From: Rhodocyclaceae bacterium
GTDB lineage: Bacteria; Pseudomonadota; Gammaproteobacteria; Burkholderiales; Rhodocyclaceae
Assembly (NCBI GenBank): GCA_011391215.1
Contig: JAABQX010000007.1
Location: 1 to 52,161, forward strand
Direction of reading: 5' to 3'
Length of the DNA: 52,161 nucleotides
Shown: piece by piece, positions 1 to 8,682 of the stretch
Numbering within the stretch: the first letter of the stretch is position 1
Layout of the letters: each line of letters opens with the position of its first letter
Position numbers and translations under genes: made by a program
The notes under the pieces: generated by a model
The model's database searches: none
The model's input: only the letters and a program-made list of their open reading frames with translations
What the model was told of the DNA's origin: nothing

Positions 1-137
1 GCGTGATGGTGGCAGCGAAGGGCGAGGAGACGCGCCCGGTCAAGCTCGAAGACGCCGCCGGCAAGGTCAAAACCGTGCCGCCTGATCACCCCTGGGTACT
101 CACGGCTCGCCGCGTCGGCATGAACTTCGGCGACTAA
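1..137 (+). CDS. 6-phosphofructokinase, PPi-type family (C-terminal end only)
   Basis: Only the last 45 codons are in the window, in the frame beginning at base 3 and ending with TAA at 135-137. The tail reads [19 protein letters not shown] and ends NFGD. As I recall the family, this resembles the C-terminus of proteobacterial PPi-dependent phosphofructokinases, which have a VP..HP motif, a TAR.VG stretch and a GD end. The enzyme would interconvert fructose 6-phosphate and fructose 1,6-bisphosphate in the cytoplasm. The catalytic part lies outside the window, so the choice between PPi and ATP as phosphate donor cannot be checked. Confidence 0.5.
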   Translation, partial: VMVAAKGEETRPVKLEDAAGKVKTVPPDHPWVLTARRVGMNFGD

Positions 138-142
138 CCGGG

Positions 143-166
143 AAAAGTCGGCGCTGGCAGGACGGC
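143..166 (+). repeat. 24-bp dispersed motif, copy 1
   Basis: One mismatch to the window consensus (AAAA, then GTCGGCGCTGGCGGGAC, then GGC). It lies six bases after the phosphofructokinase stop codon, between genes. Confidence 0.9.
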
Positions 167-172
167 GGGTGA

Positions 173-261
173 TGTTTAGGGTTGTACGACGCCCGCCCGG
201 CTGACCTCGTCACGTATTGACATTCCCGCGCGGGTGGGCAGGCATCGCACAACCCTAAACA
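173..261. repeat. 89-bp element with long imperfect terminal inverted repeats
   Basis: The left arm at 173-193 begins TGTTTAGGGTTGT. The right arm at 241-261 is its near-perfect reverse complement (19 of 21 bases pair), and pairing continues inward through the GC-rich stretches near 194-202 and 229-240. The element sits between the phosphofructokinase and rhodanese genes, which converge here. It could be a MITE-like remnant or a large bidirectional terminator hairpin; there is no T-run typical of a terminator. No second copy was noticed in the window. Confidence 0.65.
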
Positions 262-316
262 GTTGTGTGAATTCGTGAAGGTCCGGTTTTGGAAGCAGAA
301 CCGAAAGGCAGTTTCC

Positions 317-796
317 CTAATCTAGATCCTTTGGCTTTCTCTGGAAGTCCAGCAACTTGTTGGCGAAGTACCTGTCGCCGAGCTCCGGGGCGACCGGATT
401 GCCCTTCATATCGACCAAGGGCATGTCGAATTCGTTCCAGCCACGCAGGCCCGTCTTCAGCGAGGTGACGTGCTTGTAGCCCATACGCATCAGGGTATGC
501 GCGGCGAATACGCTGCGGCTGCCGGAGCGGCAGACGACGACGATCTGCCGCTCACGCGCATTGACCAGCTCCGGCTCGGTCTCCTCGTGGTCCCATTCCA
601 CGGCGGTCTCCAGGATGCCGCGGGGCACGTGCAGCGAGTCCTTGATGCGCATCGTGTCGTGTTCTTGGTTCTCCCTGACATCCAAGAACAGCAGGTCGTC
701 CCCTTTTTCCAATCTTTTTTTGACATCCCAAGGAAAACACTCGTGGACCTCCGGCAGGATTTCTGCCACCAGATCCTTGTAAGTCACTCGTTTCAT
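317..796 (-). CDS. Rhodanese-like sulfurtransferase domain protein
   Basis: A 159-residue protein with a single rhodanese domain at about residues 25-130. Family marks are LFLDVRENQEHD near the start of the domain, the active-site loop CRSGSRS with the persulfide-forming cysteine at residue 89, and GLRGW near the end. Such single-domain proteins carry sulfane sulfur or act in thiol chemistry; the substrate cannot be read from sequence. There is no signal peptide, so it is probably cytoplasmic. It is a monocistronic minus-strand gene between intergenic repeats. The ATG at 796 is the start that keeps the usual short N-terminal helix. Confidence 0.85.
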   Translation of the reverse strand: MKRVTYKDLVAEILPEVHECFPWDVKKRLEKGDDLLFLDVRENQEHDTMRIKDSLHVPRGILETAVEWDHEETEPELVNARERQIVVVCRSGSRSVFAAHTLMRMGYKHVTSLKTGLRGWNEFDMPLVDMKGNPVAPELGDRYFANKLLDFQRKPKDLD

Positions 797-927
797 GGTT
801 TCTTCACGGATTTGCCTTTGATATGCCCATCATAATCCGCAAATCGACAAACAGCATTTCGACAAATACAGAAATACGTATGCACTTGGCAACAGACCGC
901 TCAGGGCACTTAGCCGGCATTCAGGCG

Positions 928-951
928 AAAAGTCGGCGCTGGCGGGACGGC
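928..951 (+). repeat. 24-bp dispersed motif, copy 2 (exact consensus)
   Basis: Perfect match to the consensus, in the 263-bp space between the divergent rhodanese gene and the small secreted-protein gene. Flanking bases CG on the left and GG on the right are shared with several other copies. Confidence 0.95.
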
Positions 952-1059
952 GGTAGACGCGGCTTACAACTCGTTACAGTTGCACAGTCATCGATCTGGC
1001 GCGCCCCATCGTTATTGGAAGCATGCGCATGTGCGCTGCTTACGATAAGGGAACCACAA

Positions 1060-1338
1060 ATGTCCAAACTCCTCGCCTCCTTGATTGCCGGTCTGTTCGC
1101 TGTCTCCGCTTTTGCCGCTGATGCCCCCAAGCCAGCCGCCGCACCCGAAACCAAGCCTGCGCTGGTCGCCGCCCCCGCTACTCCGGAAGCAAAGCCGGCC
1201 GCGACTGCACCACAAGCCGCAACGCAGCCGACCGCCAAGGTCGAGAAAAAAGCTACCAAGCAACACAAGGAAGCTGTAGCAGCCACCCCCGCTGCGCCTG
1301 CAGTACCGGCAGTACCAGCAACGCCCGCAGCCAAGTAA
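1060..1338 (+). CDS. Small secreted Ala/Pro-rich protein
   Basis: A 92-residue protein. The start at ATG 1060 is chosen because it gives a clean signal peptide (MSKLLASLIAGLFAVSAFA, predicted cleavage before ADAPK) and is preceded by AAGGGAAC. The mature part is low-complexity: runs of Ala, Pro, Lys and Thr with repeated AxPAxP units, and a lysine-rich centre (KVEKKATKQHK). It is probably a disordered periplasmic or surface protein. No catalytic motif is visible and no function is assigned. A good intrinsic terminator follows directly, so it is its own transcription unit. Confidence 0.75.
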   Translation: MSKLLASLIAGLFAVSAFAADAPKPAAAPETKPALVAAPATPEAKPAATAPQAATQPTAKVEKKATKQHKEAVAATPAAPAVPAVPATPAAK

Positions 1339-1353
1339 GTTCGCGTCGCTGGC

Positions 1354-1388
1354 AAAACGCTCCCCCTCCAAGCGGGAGCGTTTTCTTT
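1354..1388 (+). terminator. Intrinsic terminator after the small secreted protein
   Basis: Arms AAAACGCTCCC at 1354-1364 and GGGAGCGTTTT at 1374-1384 form an 11-bp stem with a 9-base loop. The right arm ends in a T-run continuing TTTTCTTTT. Confidence 0.85.
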
Positions 1389-1537
1389 TGGCCGGCGCCT
1401 TTGAACGACTGATCCGTTTCCCCAAATCCTCGATTGAATGATAGATTGTGCATTGCAATATCGCTTGGGCGGCAACAATTCAGTCCGGTTGATAGTCAAG
1501 CAATCGGCACAACGACAACAAACCATCGGGAGTCAGT

Positions 1538-2680
1538 ATGGCGAGGAAAGCATTGCTAGGAATTGCATTGGCGATCGTTAGCACCATTGCTACAGCAGAC
1601 ATCAATATCGGCGTAACGCTCTCCGCGACGGGACCTGCGGCCTCACTCGGCATCCCGGAAAAAAATACCGTCGCACTGCTGCCCACTGTCATGGCAGGCC
1701 AGAAGGTGAACTATATCGTTCTGGACGATGCCTCCGATACCACTACCGCAGTCAAAAACACGCGCAAGTTGATTACGGAACACAAGGTGGATGTCATTGT
1801 GGGATCGACGACGACCCCCAACTCGCTAGCCATGATCGATGTCGTCGCAGAATTCGAAACGCCCATGATATCGATGGCTTCTTCAGCGCGTATCGTCGAA
1901 CCCATGGACGAAAAGCGCCGTTGGGTGTTCAAGAACGCACAAAGCGATACCCACATGGCAACCGCCATTGTCGAGCACATGAATAACAGCGGCATCAAGA
2001 AGCTCGCCTTCATCGGCTTTGCAGATGCCTATGGCGAAGGCTGGTGGAACGAGATCGGCAAACTTGCCGATGTCCGTCACATTCAGGTGGTCGCCAACGA
2101 ACGGTTCAATCGCAGCGATACCTCGGTCACCGGACAGATTCTGAAGATTCTTTCCACGCGTCCCGATGCGGTCATCATTGCGGGTGCGGGTACGCCAGCC
2201 GCCTTGCCGCAAAAGACGTTACGGGAAAGGGGCTACAAGGGCCCGGTTTATCAAACGCATGGCGTCGCCAACAGCGACTTTCTGCGTGTCGGCGGCAAGG
2301 ATGTCGAGGGAACCCTGCTGCCCGCAGGACCAGTGCTGGTTGCGGGACAGTTGCCTGATGCCAACCCGGTAAAGAAAGTCGCACTCGACTATGTCACCCG
2401 TTACGAGGCTGCCCATGGAAAAGGCACTGCCACGACCTTCGGCGCCCATTCCTGGGATGCCGCCATCCTGTTGGCCGGCGCCTTGCCGGCGGCCTTGAAG
2501 AAGGCGCAGCCAGGAACCCGGGAATTTCGGGTTGCATTACGCGATGCACTTGAGAGCACGCGCAATGTGACGGGCGCGCATGGCATCTACAACATGAGTC
2601 CGCAAGACCATGTTGGCCTTGACCAACGCTCGCGGGTGATGGTCATGATTGAACAGGGCGGATGGAAACTGGCGCGTTAG
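1538..2680 (+). CDS. Branched-chain amino acid-type ABC transporter substrate-binding protein
   Basis: A 380-residue protein of the Peripla_BP_6 (LivJ-like) family. A signal peptide (MARKALLGIALAIVSTIATA) is followed by INIGVTLSATGP, the usual first strand of these two-lobed binding proteins. Further marks are VDVIVGSTTTPNSLAM and AFIGFADAYGEGW. It would bind an amino acid or small organic acid in the periplasm. No permease or ATPase gene is adjacent, so it is an orphan component that either serves a transporter elsewhere or is a sensor. The start has CGGGAG about 6 bases upstream. It converges with trkH, leaving 16 bp between them. Confidence 0.85.
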   Translation: MARKALLGIALAIVSTIATADINIGVTLSATGPAASLGIPEKNTVALLPTVMAGQKVNYIVLDDASDTTTAVKNTRKLITEHKVDVIVGSTTTPNSLAMIDVVAEFETPMISMASSARIVEPMDEKRRWVFKNAQSDTHMATAIVEHMNNSGIKKLAFIGFADAYGEGWWNEIGKLADVRHIQVVANERFNRSDTSVTGQILKILSTRPDAVIIAGAGTPAALPQKTLRERGYKGPVYQTHGVANSDFLRVGGKDVEGTLLPAGPVLVAGQLPDANPVKKVALDYVTRYEAAHGKGTATTFGAHSWDAAILLAGALPAALKKAQPGTREFRVALRDALESTRNVTGAHGIYNMSPQDHVGLDQRSRVMVMIEQGGWKLAR

Positions 2681-2696
2681 TCTTGTCGGCGCCCAG

Positions 2697-4151
2697 CTAT
2701 TTTCGCCAGAACGCCGGGGTCAGCACCACAAGCAAGGTGAAGATCTCCAGTCGGCCGAGCAGCATGGCGAAGGTGCAGACCCAGGTCTGGAAGTCGGTGA
2801 GGATTTCGTAGGTGGTGGCAGGGCCGACCTGATTAAGGCCGGGCCCGGTGTTGTTGATGCTGGCGACGACGGCTGAAAAGGCAGTAACAATGTCCAGCCC
2901 CGAGAACGTCATCAACAGCGTCAGCGCGACAATGAAACACATGTAGGCAAAGCCGAAGGCGAGGACCGCTGAAAGAATGTTTTGTGGCACCACGCCGCCC
3001 CCGAGGCGGATCGGCCAGACGGCGTTGGGATGCATGGCACGGATCAGTTCACGATAGACCTGCTTGTAGAGAATCAGGGCACGGATCATCTTGATGCCGC
3101 CGCCGGTCGAGCCGGCGCTGGTGGCGAAGCTGCACAGGAAAAGCATCCACAGCGGGGCGAACATCGGCCACAGGTTGTAGTCGGTATTGGCGAAGCCCGT
3201 CGTGGTGGCGATCGAGACAACGTTGAAGAGGGCAAAACGCATGGCCGTGTTGAAGTCCGGATAGACGTCGAGCGCCGTCAGATACAGGGCGATGCCGAAC
3301 ACGCTGCCCAGCGTGACGGTGAAGTACCAGCCAACTTCGGGATCGTGGACGTAGGGCCTCAACGAACGGCCGTGGATGGCAAGGAAATGTGTGGCGAAGT
3401 TCATGCCCGCGAGCAGCATGAAGAGGGTGGTTACGCCCTCAATGGTCGGGGAGTCCCAGTAGCCGAAGCTCGCGTCGTGACTGGAGAAACCGCCGAGACC
3501 CATGGTGCTGAATGAATGCATCACGGCATCGAACCAGTCCATGCCCGCCCACTTCAGACTAAGCACGCAGGCGACCGTCACGCTGGCATAGACGGCCCAG
3601 AGACCTTTGGCCGTCTGCGTCATGCGTGGCGTCAGTTGCGAGTCCTTCATCGGCCCGGGGGCCTCGGCCTTGAACATTTGCCGGCCGCCAATACCCAGCA
3701 GCGGCAGCACGGCGACGGCCAGCACGATCAGCCCCATGCCGCCCAGCCAGACCATCATGCCGCGCCAGAGATTGATCGACATCGGCAGCTTGTCGAGACC
3801 AGATAGCACCGTCGACCCAGTGGTTGTCAGGCCGGAGACGGCTTCGAAATAGGCATCTGTAAAGGAGATATTCAGGTGCAGTACTAGCGGCAGGCCAGCA
3901 TAAGCGGGCAAGACTGTCCAGACCAGCACCACCATGAGAAACCCGTCGCGGATTTTCAGGTCATGCGCTTCATGACGCGACGCCCACCAGAGACCGAGTC
4001 CGGTTGCAAAGGTGAGCAGGAAGGCTTCATCGTAAGCCGAGGCAGCCCCGTCCTGCAAATACCAGGACACCAGTAGCGGTACGAGCATGGTGAGGGCAAA
4101 GCTCATCAGCAAGACACCGAACACGCGGATGACTGGGTAGAAACGCTTCAC
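2697..4151 (-). CDS. trkH: Trk potassium uptake protein, membrane subunit TrkH
   Basis: A 484-residue integral membrane protein with about ten hydrophobic segments and the TrkH/KtrB pore-loop pattern: SGLTTTGSTVL near residues 110-125, STMGLGGFSSHD near 215-227, TTTGFANTDYN near 316-327, and SINNTGPGLNQVG near 430-445. These glycine-containing turns form the K+ selectivity filter in the family. It should pair with TrkA, encoded directly upstream with a 12-bp gap. It is the last gene of the long minus-strand operon. Confidence 0.93.
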   Translation of the reverse strand: MKRFYPVIRVFGVLLMSFALTMLVPLLVSWYLQDGAASAYDEAFLLTFATGLGLWWASRHEAHDLKIRDGFLMVVLVWTVLPAYAGLPLVLHLNISFTDAYFEAVSGLTTTGSTVLSGLDKLPMSINLWRGMMVWLGGMGLIVLAVAVLPLLGIGGRQMFKAEAPGPMKDSQLTPRMTQTAKGLWAVYASVTVACVLSLKWAGMDWFDAVMHSFSTMGLGGFSSHDASFGYWDSPTIEGVTTLFMLLAGMNFATHFLAIHGRSLRPYVHDPEVGWYFTVTLGSVFGIALYLTALDVYPDFNTAMRFALFNVVSIATTTGFANTDYNLWPMFAPLWMLFLCSFATSAGSTGGGIKMIRALILYKQVYRELIRAMHPNAVWPIRLGGGVVPQNILSAVLAFGFAYMCFIVALTLLMTFSGLDIVTAFSAVVASINNTGPGLNQVGPATTYEILTDFQTWVCTFAMLLGRLEIFTLLVVLTPAFWRK

Positions 4152-4163
4152 GGCAATGAGTGG

Positions 4164-5591
4164 TCAGAGAAAGCCGACGGAAACCTGGAACAGGCGTTCG
4201 ACTTCGGCAACCTGTGGCTTGCGCATACAGAAGACGATGACGTGGTCGTCGGGTTCGATGACCGTGTCGTGATGCGGAATGATGACGTGATCGACCCATT
4301 CATCGACGAGAAAGCCCTCTTTCACGACCACTTCCGACTCACTGCCGCGCCGCACGATGGCGCCGATGTGCGCGCCCTTGATGACGGGCAACTCACCGAT
4401 GCGCCGGCCGACCACCTTGGACGTTGTCTTGTCACCATGGGCGACGATCTCCAGCGCTTCGGCGGCGCCACGGCGCAGGCTGTGCACCCTAGCGACATCG
4501 CCGCGCCGCACATGAGTAAGCAGGCTGCCGATCGACACCTGGGCCGGCGACAGGCCGATGTCGATCTGGCTGCCCTGCACCATGTCAGCGTAAGCGCGGC
4601 GATTGATCAGCGCCAGCACCCGCTTGCAGCCGAAGCGTTTGGCCAACAGGGCGGCCATGATGTTGTCTTCATCGTCGTTGGTCAACGCGAGAAACATGTC
4701 GGTTTCGTCGATGTTTTCCTGCGTCAGCAGGTTTTCATCGGTGGCCTCGCCGAGCAGCACCAGGGTATCCGGCAGCCTGGCGGCGACGGTTTCGGCACGC
4801 TGCCGATCACGCTCGACGAGCTTGACCTCATATTGCTTGCCGAGCATTTGGGCAACCCGCATGCCGATGTTGCCGCCGCCGGCGATCATCACCCGGCGTA
4901 CCGGTTCGGTCATGCGCCGCAGCTCCTGCAATACCGGGCGGATGTGCTGCGTCGCGGCCAGCACGAAAACTTCATCGCCCGGCTCGATGACGGTATGGCC
5001 GTCGGGGTCAAGCGGCTGCAGATTGCGAAAGATGGCGGCGATGCGCGCATCCACGGCGGGCGGCAGATGTTCGCGCATGGCGCGGATCGGTTTGCCGACC
5101 AGCAAGCCGCCCGGATAGGCGCGCACGCCGACCAGGGTAACGAGACCACCGGCGAACTCTAGAACCTGCAAGGCCTCGGGAAATTCGATCAGCTTGACGA
5201 TGTATTCGGTGATGTCCTGCTCGGGACAGATTGCGTAATCGACGGCAAAGTTGTCATTCGACAACAATTCGGGATCGAGAAAATCCTGCGAGCGCAGCCG
5301 GGCAATGCGCGTCGGCACATGGAACAGACTACGCGCGATTTTGCAGGCCACCAGATTGGTCTGGTCAGACTGCGTCACTGCCACCAGCATGTCGGCGTCT
5401 TCCAGGCCGGCCTCGCGCAGTACGGAAGGGTAGGCGGCATTGCCGGTCAGCGTGCGCACATCAAGCCGGTCGGCGAGCGCGGCAAGGTTGCCGCTATCCT
5501 GATCGACGATGGTGATGTCGTTGGCTTCGGAAGAAAGCGCTTCAGCCACCGAGGCGCCGACTTGACCGGCGCCGAGAATGACGATTCTCAC
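4164..5591 (-). CDS. trkA: Trk system potassium uptake regulatory protein TrkA
   Basis: A 475-residue cytoplasmic gating protein with two tandem RCK (TrkA-N plus TrkA-C) units. The first NAD-binding motif is at the N-terminus (MRIVILGAGQVGASVAEAL) and the second near residue 235 (VMIAGGGNIGMRVAQML). Each is followed by an acidic residue at the end of the second strand (VDQD, VERD). TrkA-C domains follow each unit. The start codon overlaps the stop of the response-regulator gene upstream (ATGA), which suggests translational coupling. It works with TrkH. Confidence 0.95.
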   Translation of the reverse strand: MRIVILGAGQVGASVAEALSSEANDITIVDQDSGNLAALADRLDVRTLTGNAAYPSVLREAGLEDADMLVAVTQSDQTNLVACKIARSLFHVPTRIARLRSQDFLDPELLSNDNFAVDYAICPEQDITEYIVKLIEFPEALQVLEFAGGLVTLVGVRAYPGGLLVGKPIRAMREHLPPAVDARIAAIFRNLQPLDPDGHTVIEPGDEVFVLAATQHIRPVLQELRRMTEPVRRVMIAGGGNIGMRVAQMLGKQYEVKLVERDRQRAETVAARLPDTLVLLGEATDENLLTQENIDETDMFLALTNDDEDNIMAALLAKRFGCKRVLALINRRAYADMVQGSQIDIGLSPAQVSIGSLLTHVRRGDVARVHSLRRGAAEALEIVAHGDKTTSKVVGRRIGELPVIKGAHIGAIVRRGSESEVVVKEGFLVDEWVDHVIIPHHDTVIEPDDHVIVFCMRKPQVAEVERLFQVSVGFL

Positions 5592-6847
5592 TCTTCCTCT
5601 TTCACGGGCGCGTTGCGCAGACCGAGATCCTTGAGCTTGCGATAAAGATGGGTACGTTCCAGCCCGGTCTTGTCGGCCAGTCGCGTCATGCTGCCGCCCT
5701 CGAGTTTGAGGTGATGCTCGAAGTAGAGCCGCTCGAACATTTCGCGTGCTTCCCGAAGCGGCAGGGTCAACATTTCGGGCAGCAGGCCGGGCGGCACATC
5801 GGGCAAGGATGTCGCACCCGGGGAAAGCAGGTGCTGCACATCTTCGGCGCTGATTTCTTCTTCAAGTGCCGCCAGTGCCAGCGATTTGACGGTGCTCTTG
5901 AGTTGGGCGCAGCCCTCGGGCCAGAGATGCTGGCGCAGGGCATTCTGCGCCGCGACCGATAGGCGCCGCCTCGGCACATCGCCGGTTTCGACCAGCAGGG
6001 TGAGAATGTGCGTGGCGAGGTCGGGAACGTCGTCCTTCAATTCGGCCAGCGAGGGCAGGCCGATGCTCACGTCGAACAGAGTTTTCAGCAGGCCGTCTTC
6101 CCAGCCTTGCGCGGCAAGCGTGGCGGCATCCAGGGTGCTGGCCACCACCAGGCGCAGGTTGTTTCTTTCCAGCCGCTCCACCACGAAAGCGAGGTTTTTC
6201 TGCTGCAGGCGCGTCAGGCGGGAAAGTTCACCGCAATACAGCACGCCGCCATTGGCTTCGGCGAGCATCTCGAGCGTGAGCGGCGTCGAATCATGGCTCA
6301 GGTCGATCCAGGTCTTGCCGGCTGGCTGCAGGGTACGCGCCGCCAGTTCGGCAATGGAACTCGCCGGCGCACGCAGCAGCAGGCAGCGGTTCTTGGCTGC
6401 AATTTGTTCGAGGCGACGGCGCAGATCCTTCAAGGGGGCGGAACGTGGAAAAGCAGCCAGTGACAGCGCACCACTCTGGCGCGGCCCCCGCTCGAGGGCC
6501 TGCTTGACGCTGGTAAGCAGCTTTTGCATGCCGATCGGCTTTTCGAGAAAGCCGACCGCGCCGATCTTGGTGGCTTCGACAGCCGTCTCGATCGTGGCAT
6601 GGCCGGACATCATTACCACCGGCATGTTGAGCTGGCCGCTGGCCGCCCATTCCTTGAGCAGAGTGACGCCGTCCGTGTCGGGCATCCAGATGTCGAGCAG
6701 GACCAGATCGGGGCGGCGCGTGTCGCGCCAGGCGCGCGCCGTGGTGGCATTTTCGGCGGTGGCGACATCATGGCCCTCATCGGTAAGAATTTCCGAGAGG
6801 AGTTCGCGGATGCCGACTTCGTCGTCGATGACCAGGATTTGTGACAT
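5588..6847 (-). CDS. NtrX-like response regulator with a degenerate AAA+ domain
   Basis: A 419-residue protein. Residues 1-120 are a receiver domain with acidic DD at 8-9, phospho-acceptor Asp in LVLLDIWMPD near 53, and Lys in FLEKP. The C-terminus has a Fis-type helix-turn-helix (MTRLADKTGLERTHLYRKLKDLGL). The middle has the length of a sigma-54 activator AAA+ domain, but the usual GESGTGKE Walker A is replaced by LLLRAPASSIAEL, and no GAFTGA loop is seen. It therefore probably cannot remodel sigma-54 polymerase by ATP hydrolysis. Its partner is the NtrY-like kinase 8 bp upstream, and trkA overlaps its 3' end. Confidence 0.85.
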   Translation of the reverse strand: MSQILVIDDEVGIRELLSEILTDEGHDVATAENATTARAWRDTRRPDLVLLDIWMPDTDGVTLLKEWAASGQLNMPVVMMSGHATIETAVEATKIGAVGFLEKPIGMQKLLTSVKQALERGPRQSGALSLAAFPRSAPLKDLRRRLEQIAAKNRCLLLRAPASSIAELAARTLQPAGKTWIDLSHDSTPLTLEMLAEANGGVLYCGELSRLTRLQQKNLAFVVERLERNNLRLVVASTLDAATLAAQGWEDGLLKTLFDVSIGLPSLAELKDDVPDLATHILTLLVETGDVPRRRLSVAAQNALRQHLWPEGCAQLKSTVKSLALAALEEEISAEDVQHLLSPGATSLPDVPPGLLPEMLTLPLREAREMFERLYFEHHLKLEGGSMTRLADKTGLERTHLYRKLKDLGLRNAPVKEEE

Positions 6848-6855
6848 AAGCGCAA

Positions 6856-8682
6856 TTATGCCGCTGTGTCGTTGCCTCGGGAATTTTGATGTAAGGGTAA
6901 TTGCACGCTTACTTCGGCTCCACCCCCTTGTTCCGCAGGCCGATTGATCAGGGTAATCGTGCCGCCATGATCGACGATGATCTTCTGCACGATGGCCAGC
7001 CCCAGCCCGGTACCCTTGGGCTTGGTGGTGACATACGGCTCGAAGGCGTGAGTCAGAATCTGCGCGGGGAACCCCGGGCCGTTGTCGCTGACCGCCAGCT
7101 GCACCCCGTGGCGGGAAAGCCGGGTCGTCACGGTAATGCAGAGGGTGGAGGTATCGGCTGGCGCCGTCCCGCCACCGCCGACTTTTTCCATCAGGGCCTC
7201 GGCGGCATTCTTAATCAGGTTGTGCAGCACCTGACGGAGCTGGTTTGCATCCGCCTGGATTTGCGGCAACAGCGGATCGAGCGTGGCGTTCACCTTGACC
7301 GTTCCCTCCTGATAAAGCTCCAGAACCTCGAGAACCAGAGAATTCAGATCGAGCGGGGCTGGCACGGCGGGCGGCAGGCGTGCGTAGTCGCGGAAATCAT
7401 TGACCATGTTCTTCATCGCCTCGACCTGATCGACGATGGTGCGCGTGGCGCGCTCAAGCATGGCGCTGTCGGCACTATCGAGCTTGCCGGCCAGTTTCAT
7501 CTGCAGGCGTTCGGCTGAAAGCTGGATGGGGGTGAGCGGGTTCTTGATCTCGTGTGCCAGCCGGCGCGCCACTTCACTCCAGGCCGCCGCGCGCTGAGCG
7601 GCGATCATCGAGGCCTGGGCGGCTTCGCGCTCCTGCTTGGCTTGGTCGAGCTGCAACGTCATGTCGTTAAACGAGCGCGTCAGCACACCCAGCTCGTCGT
7701 CGGTTTCCAGCGTCGCGCGCGGCGTGAGATCGCCCGCCGCCACGGCGCGCGTGCCTTCAACCAGCATCAGCAGAGGCTTGGCAAGCCGTGCGGCAAGGAA
7801 AAAAGCCAGCGCCACGGCGGCAAACAACGCCAGCAGCAGTGCAAAGGTCAGCGTCAGCGTGTAGAGGCGTTTCAGGCCGGCACGCCCCAGCTGCAATTCC
7901 TGATAATCGCGCTGGGCGGCCTCCACGAGGCCGGCGCTTTGCGTGATGGCAAGCGGCACCGCTTGTTCCAGTTGCAGCACCAGCGGTTCGCTGGCGAGGC
8001 GATAACCGCTGACCGGCACCAGCGCCCGCACCACTAACCCGCTGACGGTATCGCCATCGACGCGCGCGGTACCGGTACCCAGGCGGGCCTGACGCATTTG
8101 CGCCGCCGTCGGCAAGGTGGGCAGCAAACCCTGCATGCCGTCACTGCTATTGGCCACCACCTCCCCGTTCGCCTTGAGTACCACGACGCCCGGTACGCTG
8201 GATTGTTCGCGCAGGCGATTGAGCAGCACGGGGTCGATGGTCGCCGTGCCGGCCAGGTCGTAAGCCATGCTGCGCCCCTTGGTCAGCAAATCGTCCTGCA
8301 TCGCATCGAGCACGCCGCGCCCCAGGTCGAGCCCGCCATCGAGCGCCGATTCGACACGCACATCGAACCAGGAGTCGATGCTTTTAACCGCAAACTGCAT
8401 CGACACGGCATACACCAAGGCACCGGGCAACACCGCCATCAGCGCCAGCATCAGCAGGAGTCGTAATTTGAGCCGGGTGCCAAACACGCCGGCACGGTAT
8501 TCGCGAAACAGCCGTCGCACCTGGGCGCCGACCAGGCCCAGCAGCACCAGCGCCGCCAGCGCATTCATGCCGATCAGCAGGGGCGTGTGCTGCGAAAACA
8601 GGGCGGTATCGGCGCTCGCCGAGGCCAGCATGAAAACCAGCATGGCACTCAGGCCGGCTACCACCGCCAGTGCGATGATCAT
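6856..8682 (-). CDS. NtrY-like membrane sensor histidine kinase
   Basis: A 608-residue kinase. Hydrophobic segments are near residues 1-25, 35-55 and 73-100, then an extracytoplasmic domain, a further membrane span near 280-300 and a HAMP-like linker. The HisKA box reads RRLAHEIKNPLTPIQLSAERL (phospho-acceptor His). The ATPase part has NLIKNAAEALM (N box), DNGPGFP (G1) and GTGLGLAIV (G2). The segment KVGGGGTAPADT, between the N box and G1, is written by a copy of the 24-bp repeat. The start overlaps the DUF4390 stop (ATGA). It pairs with the downstream NtrX-like regulator. The signal is unknown; nitrogen status or redox are usual in the family. Confidence 0.9.
   Translation of the reverse strand: MIIALAVVAGLSAMLVFMLASASADTALFSQHTPLLIGMNALAALVLLGLVGAQVRRLFREYRAGVFGTRLKLRLLLMLALMAVLPGALVYAVSMQFAVKSIDSWFDVRVESALDGGLDLGRGVLDAMQDDLLTKGRSMAYDLAGTATIDPVLLNRLREQSSVPGVVVLKANGEVVANSSDGMQGLLPTLPTAAQMRQARLGTGTARVDGDTVSGLVVRALVPVSGYRLASEPLVLQLEQAVPLAITQSAGLVEAAQRDYQELQLGRAGLKRLYTLTLTFALLLALFAAVALAFFLAARLAKPLLMLVEGTRAVAAGDLTPRATLETDDELGVLTRSFNDMTLQLDQAKQEREAAQASMIAAQRAAAWSEVARRLAHEIKNPLTPIQLSAERLQMKLAGKLDSADSAMLERATRTIVDQVEAMKNMVNDFRDYARLPPAVPAPLDLNSLVLEVLELYQEGTVKVNATLDPLLPQIQADANQLRQVLHNLIKNAAEALMEKVGGGGTAPADTSTLCITVTTRLSRHGVQLAVSDNGPGFPAQILTHAFEPYVTTKPKGTGLGLAIVQKIIVDHGGTITLINRPAEQGGGAEVSVQLPLHQNSRGNDTAA
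7163..7186 (-). repeat. 24-bp dispersed motif inside the ntrY-like gene
   Basis: One mismatch to consensus, in the sense direction of the kinase gene. It encodes KVGGGGTA in a loop between the N box and G1 box, where length variation is tolerated. Confidence 0.85.

Noticed and set aside
2982-3515. Open frame antisense to trkH with many charged residues (and similar frames opposite trkA, ntrY, Isp2 and the fused antiporter)
   Set aside because: Composition is typical of the complement of GC-rich genes, with His/Arg/Gly-rich shadows and no recognisable domain.
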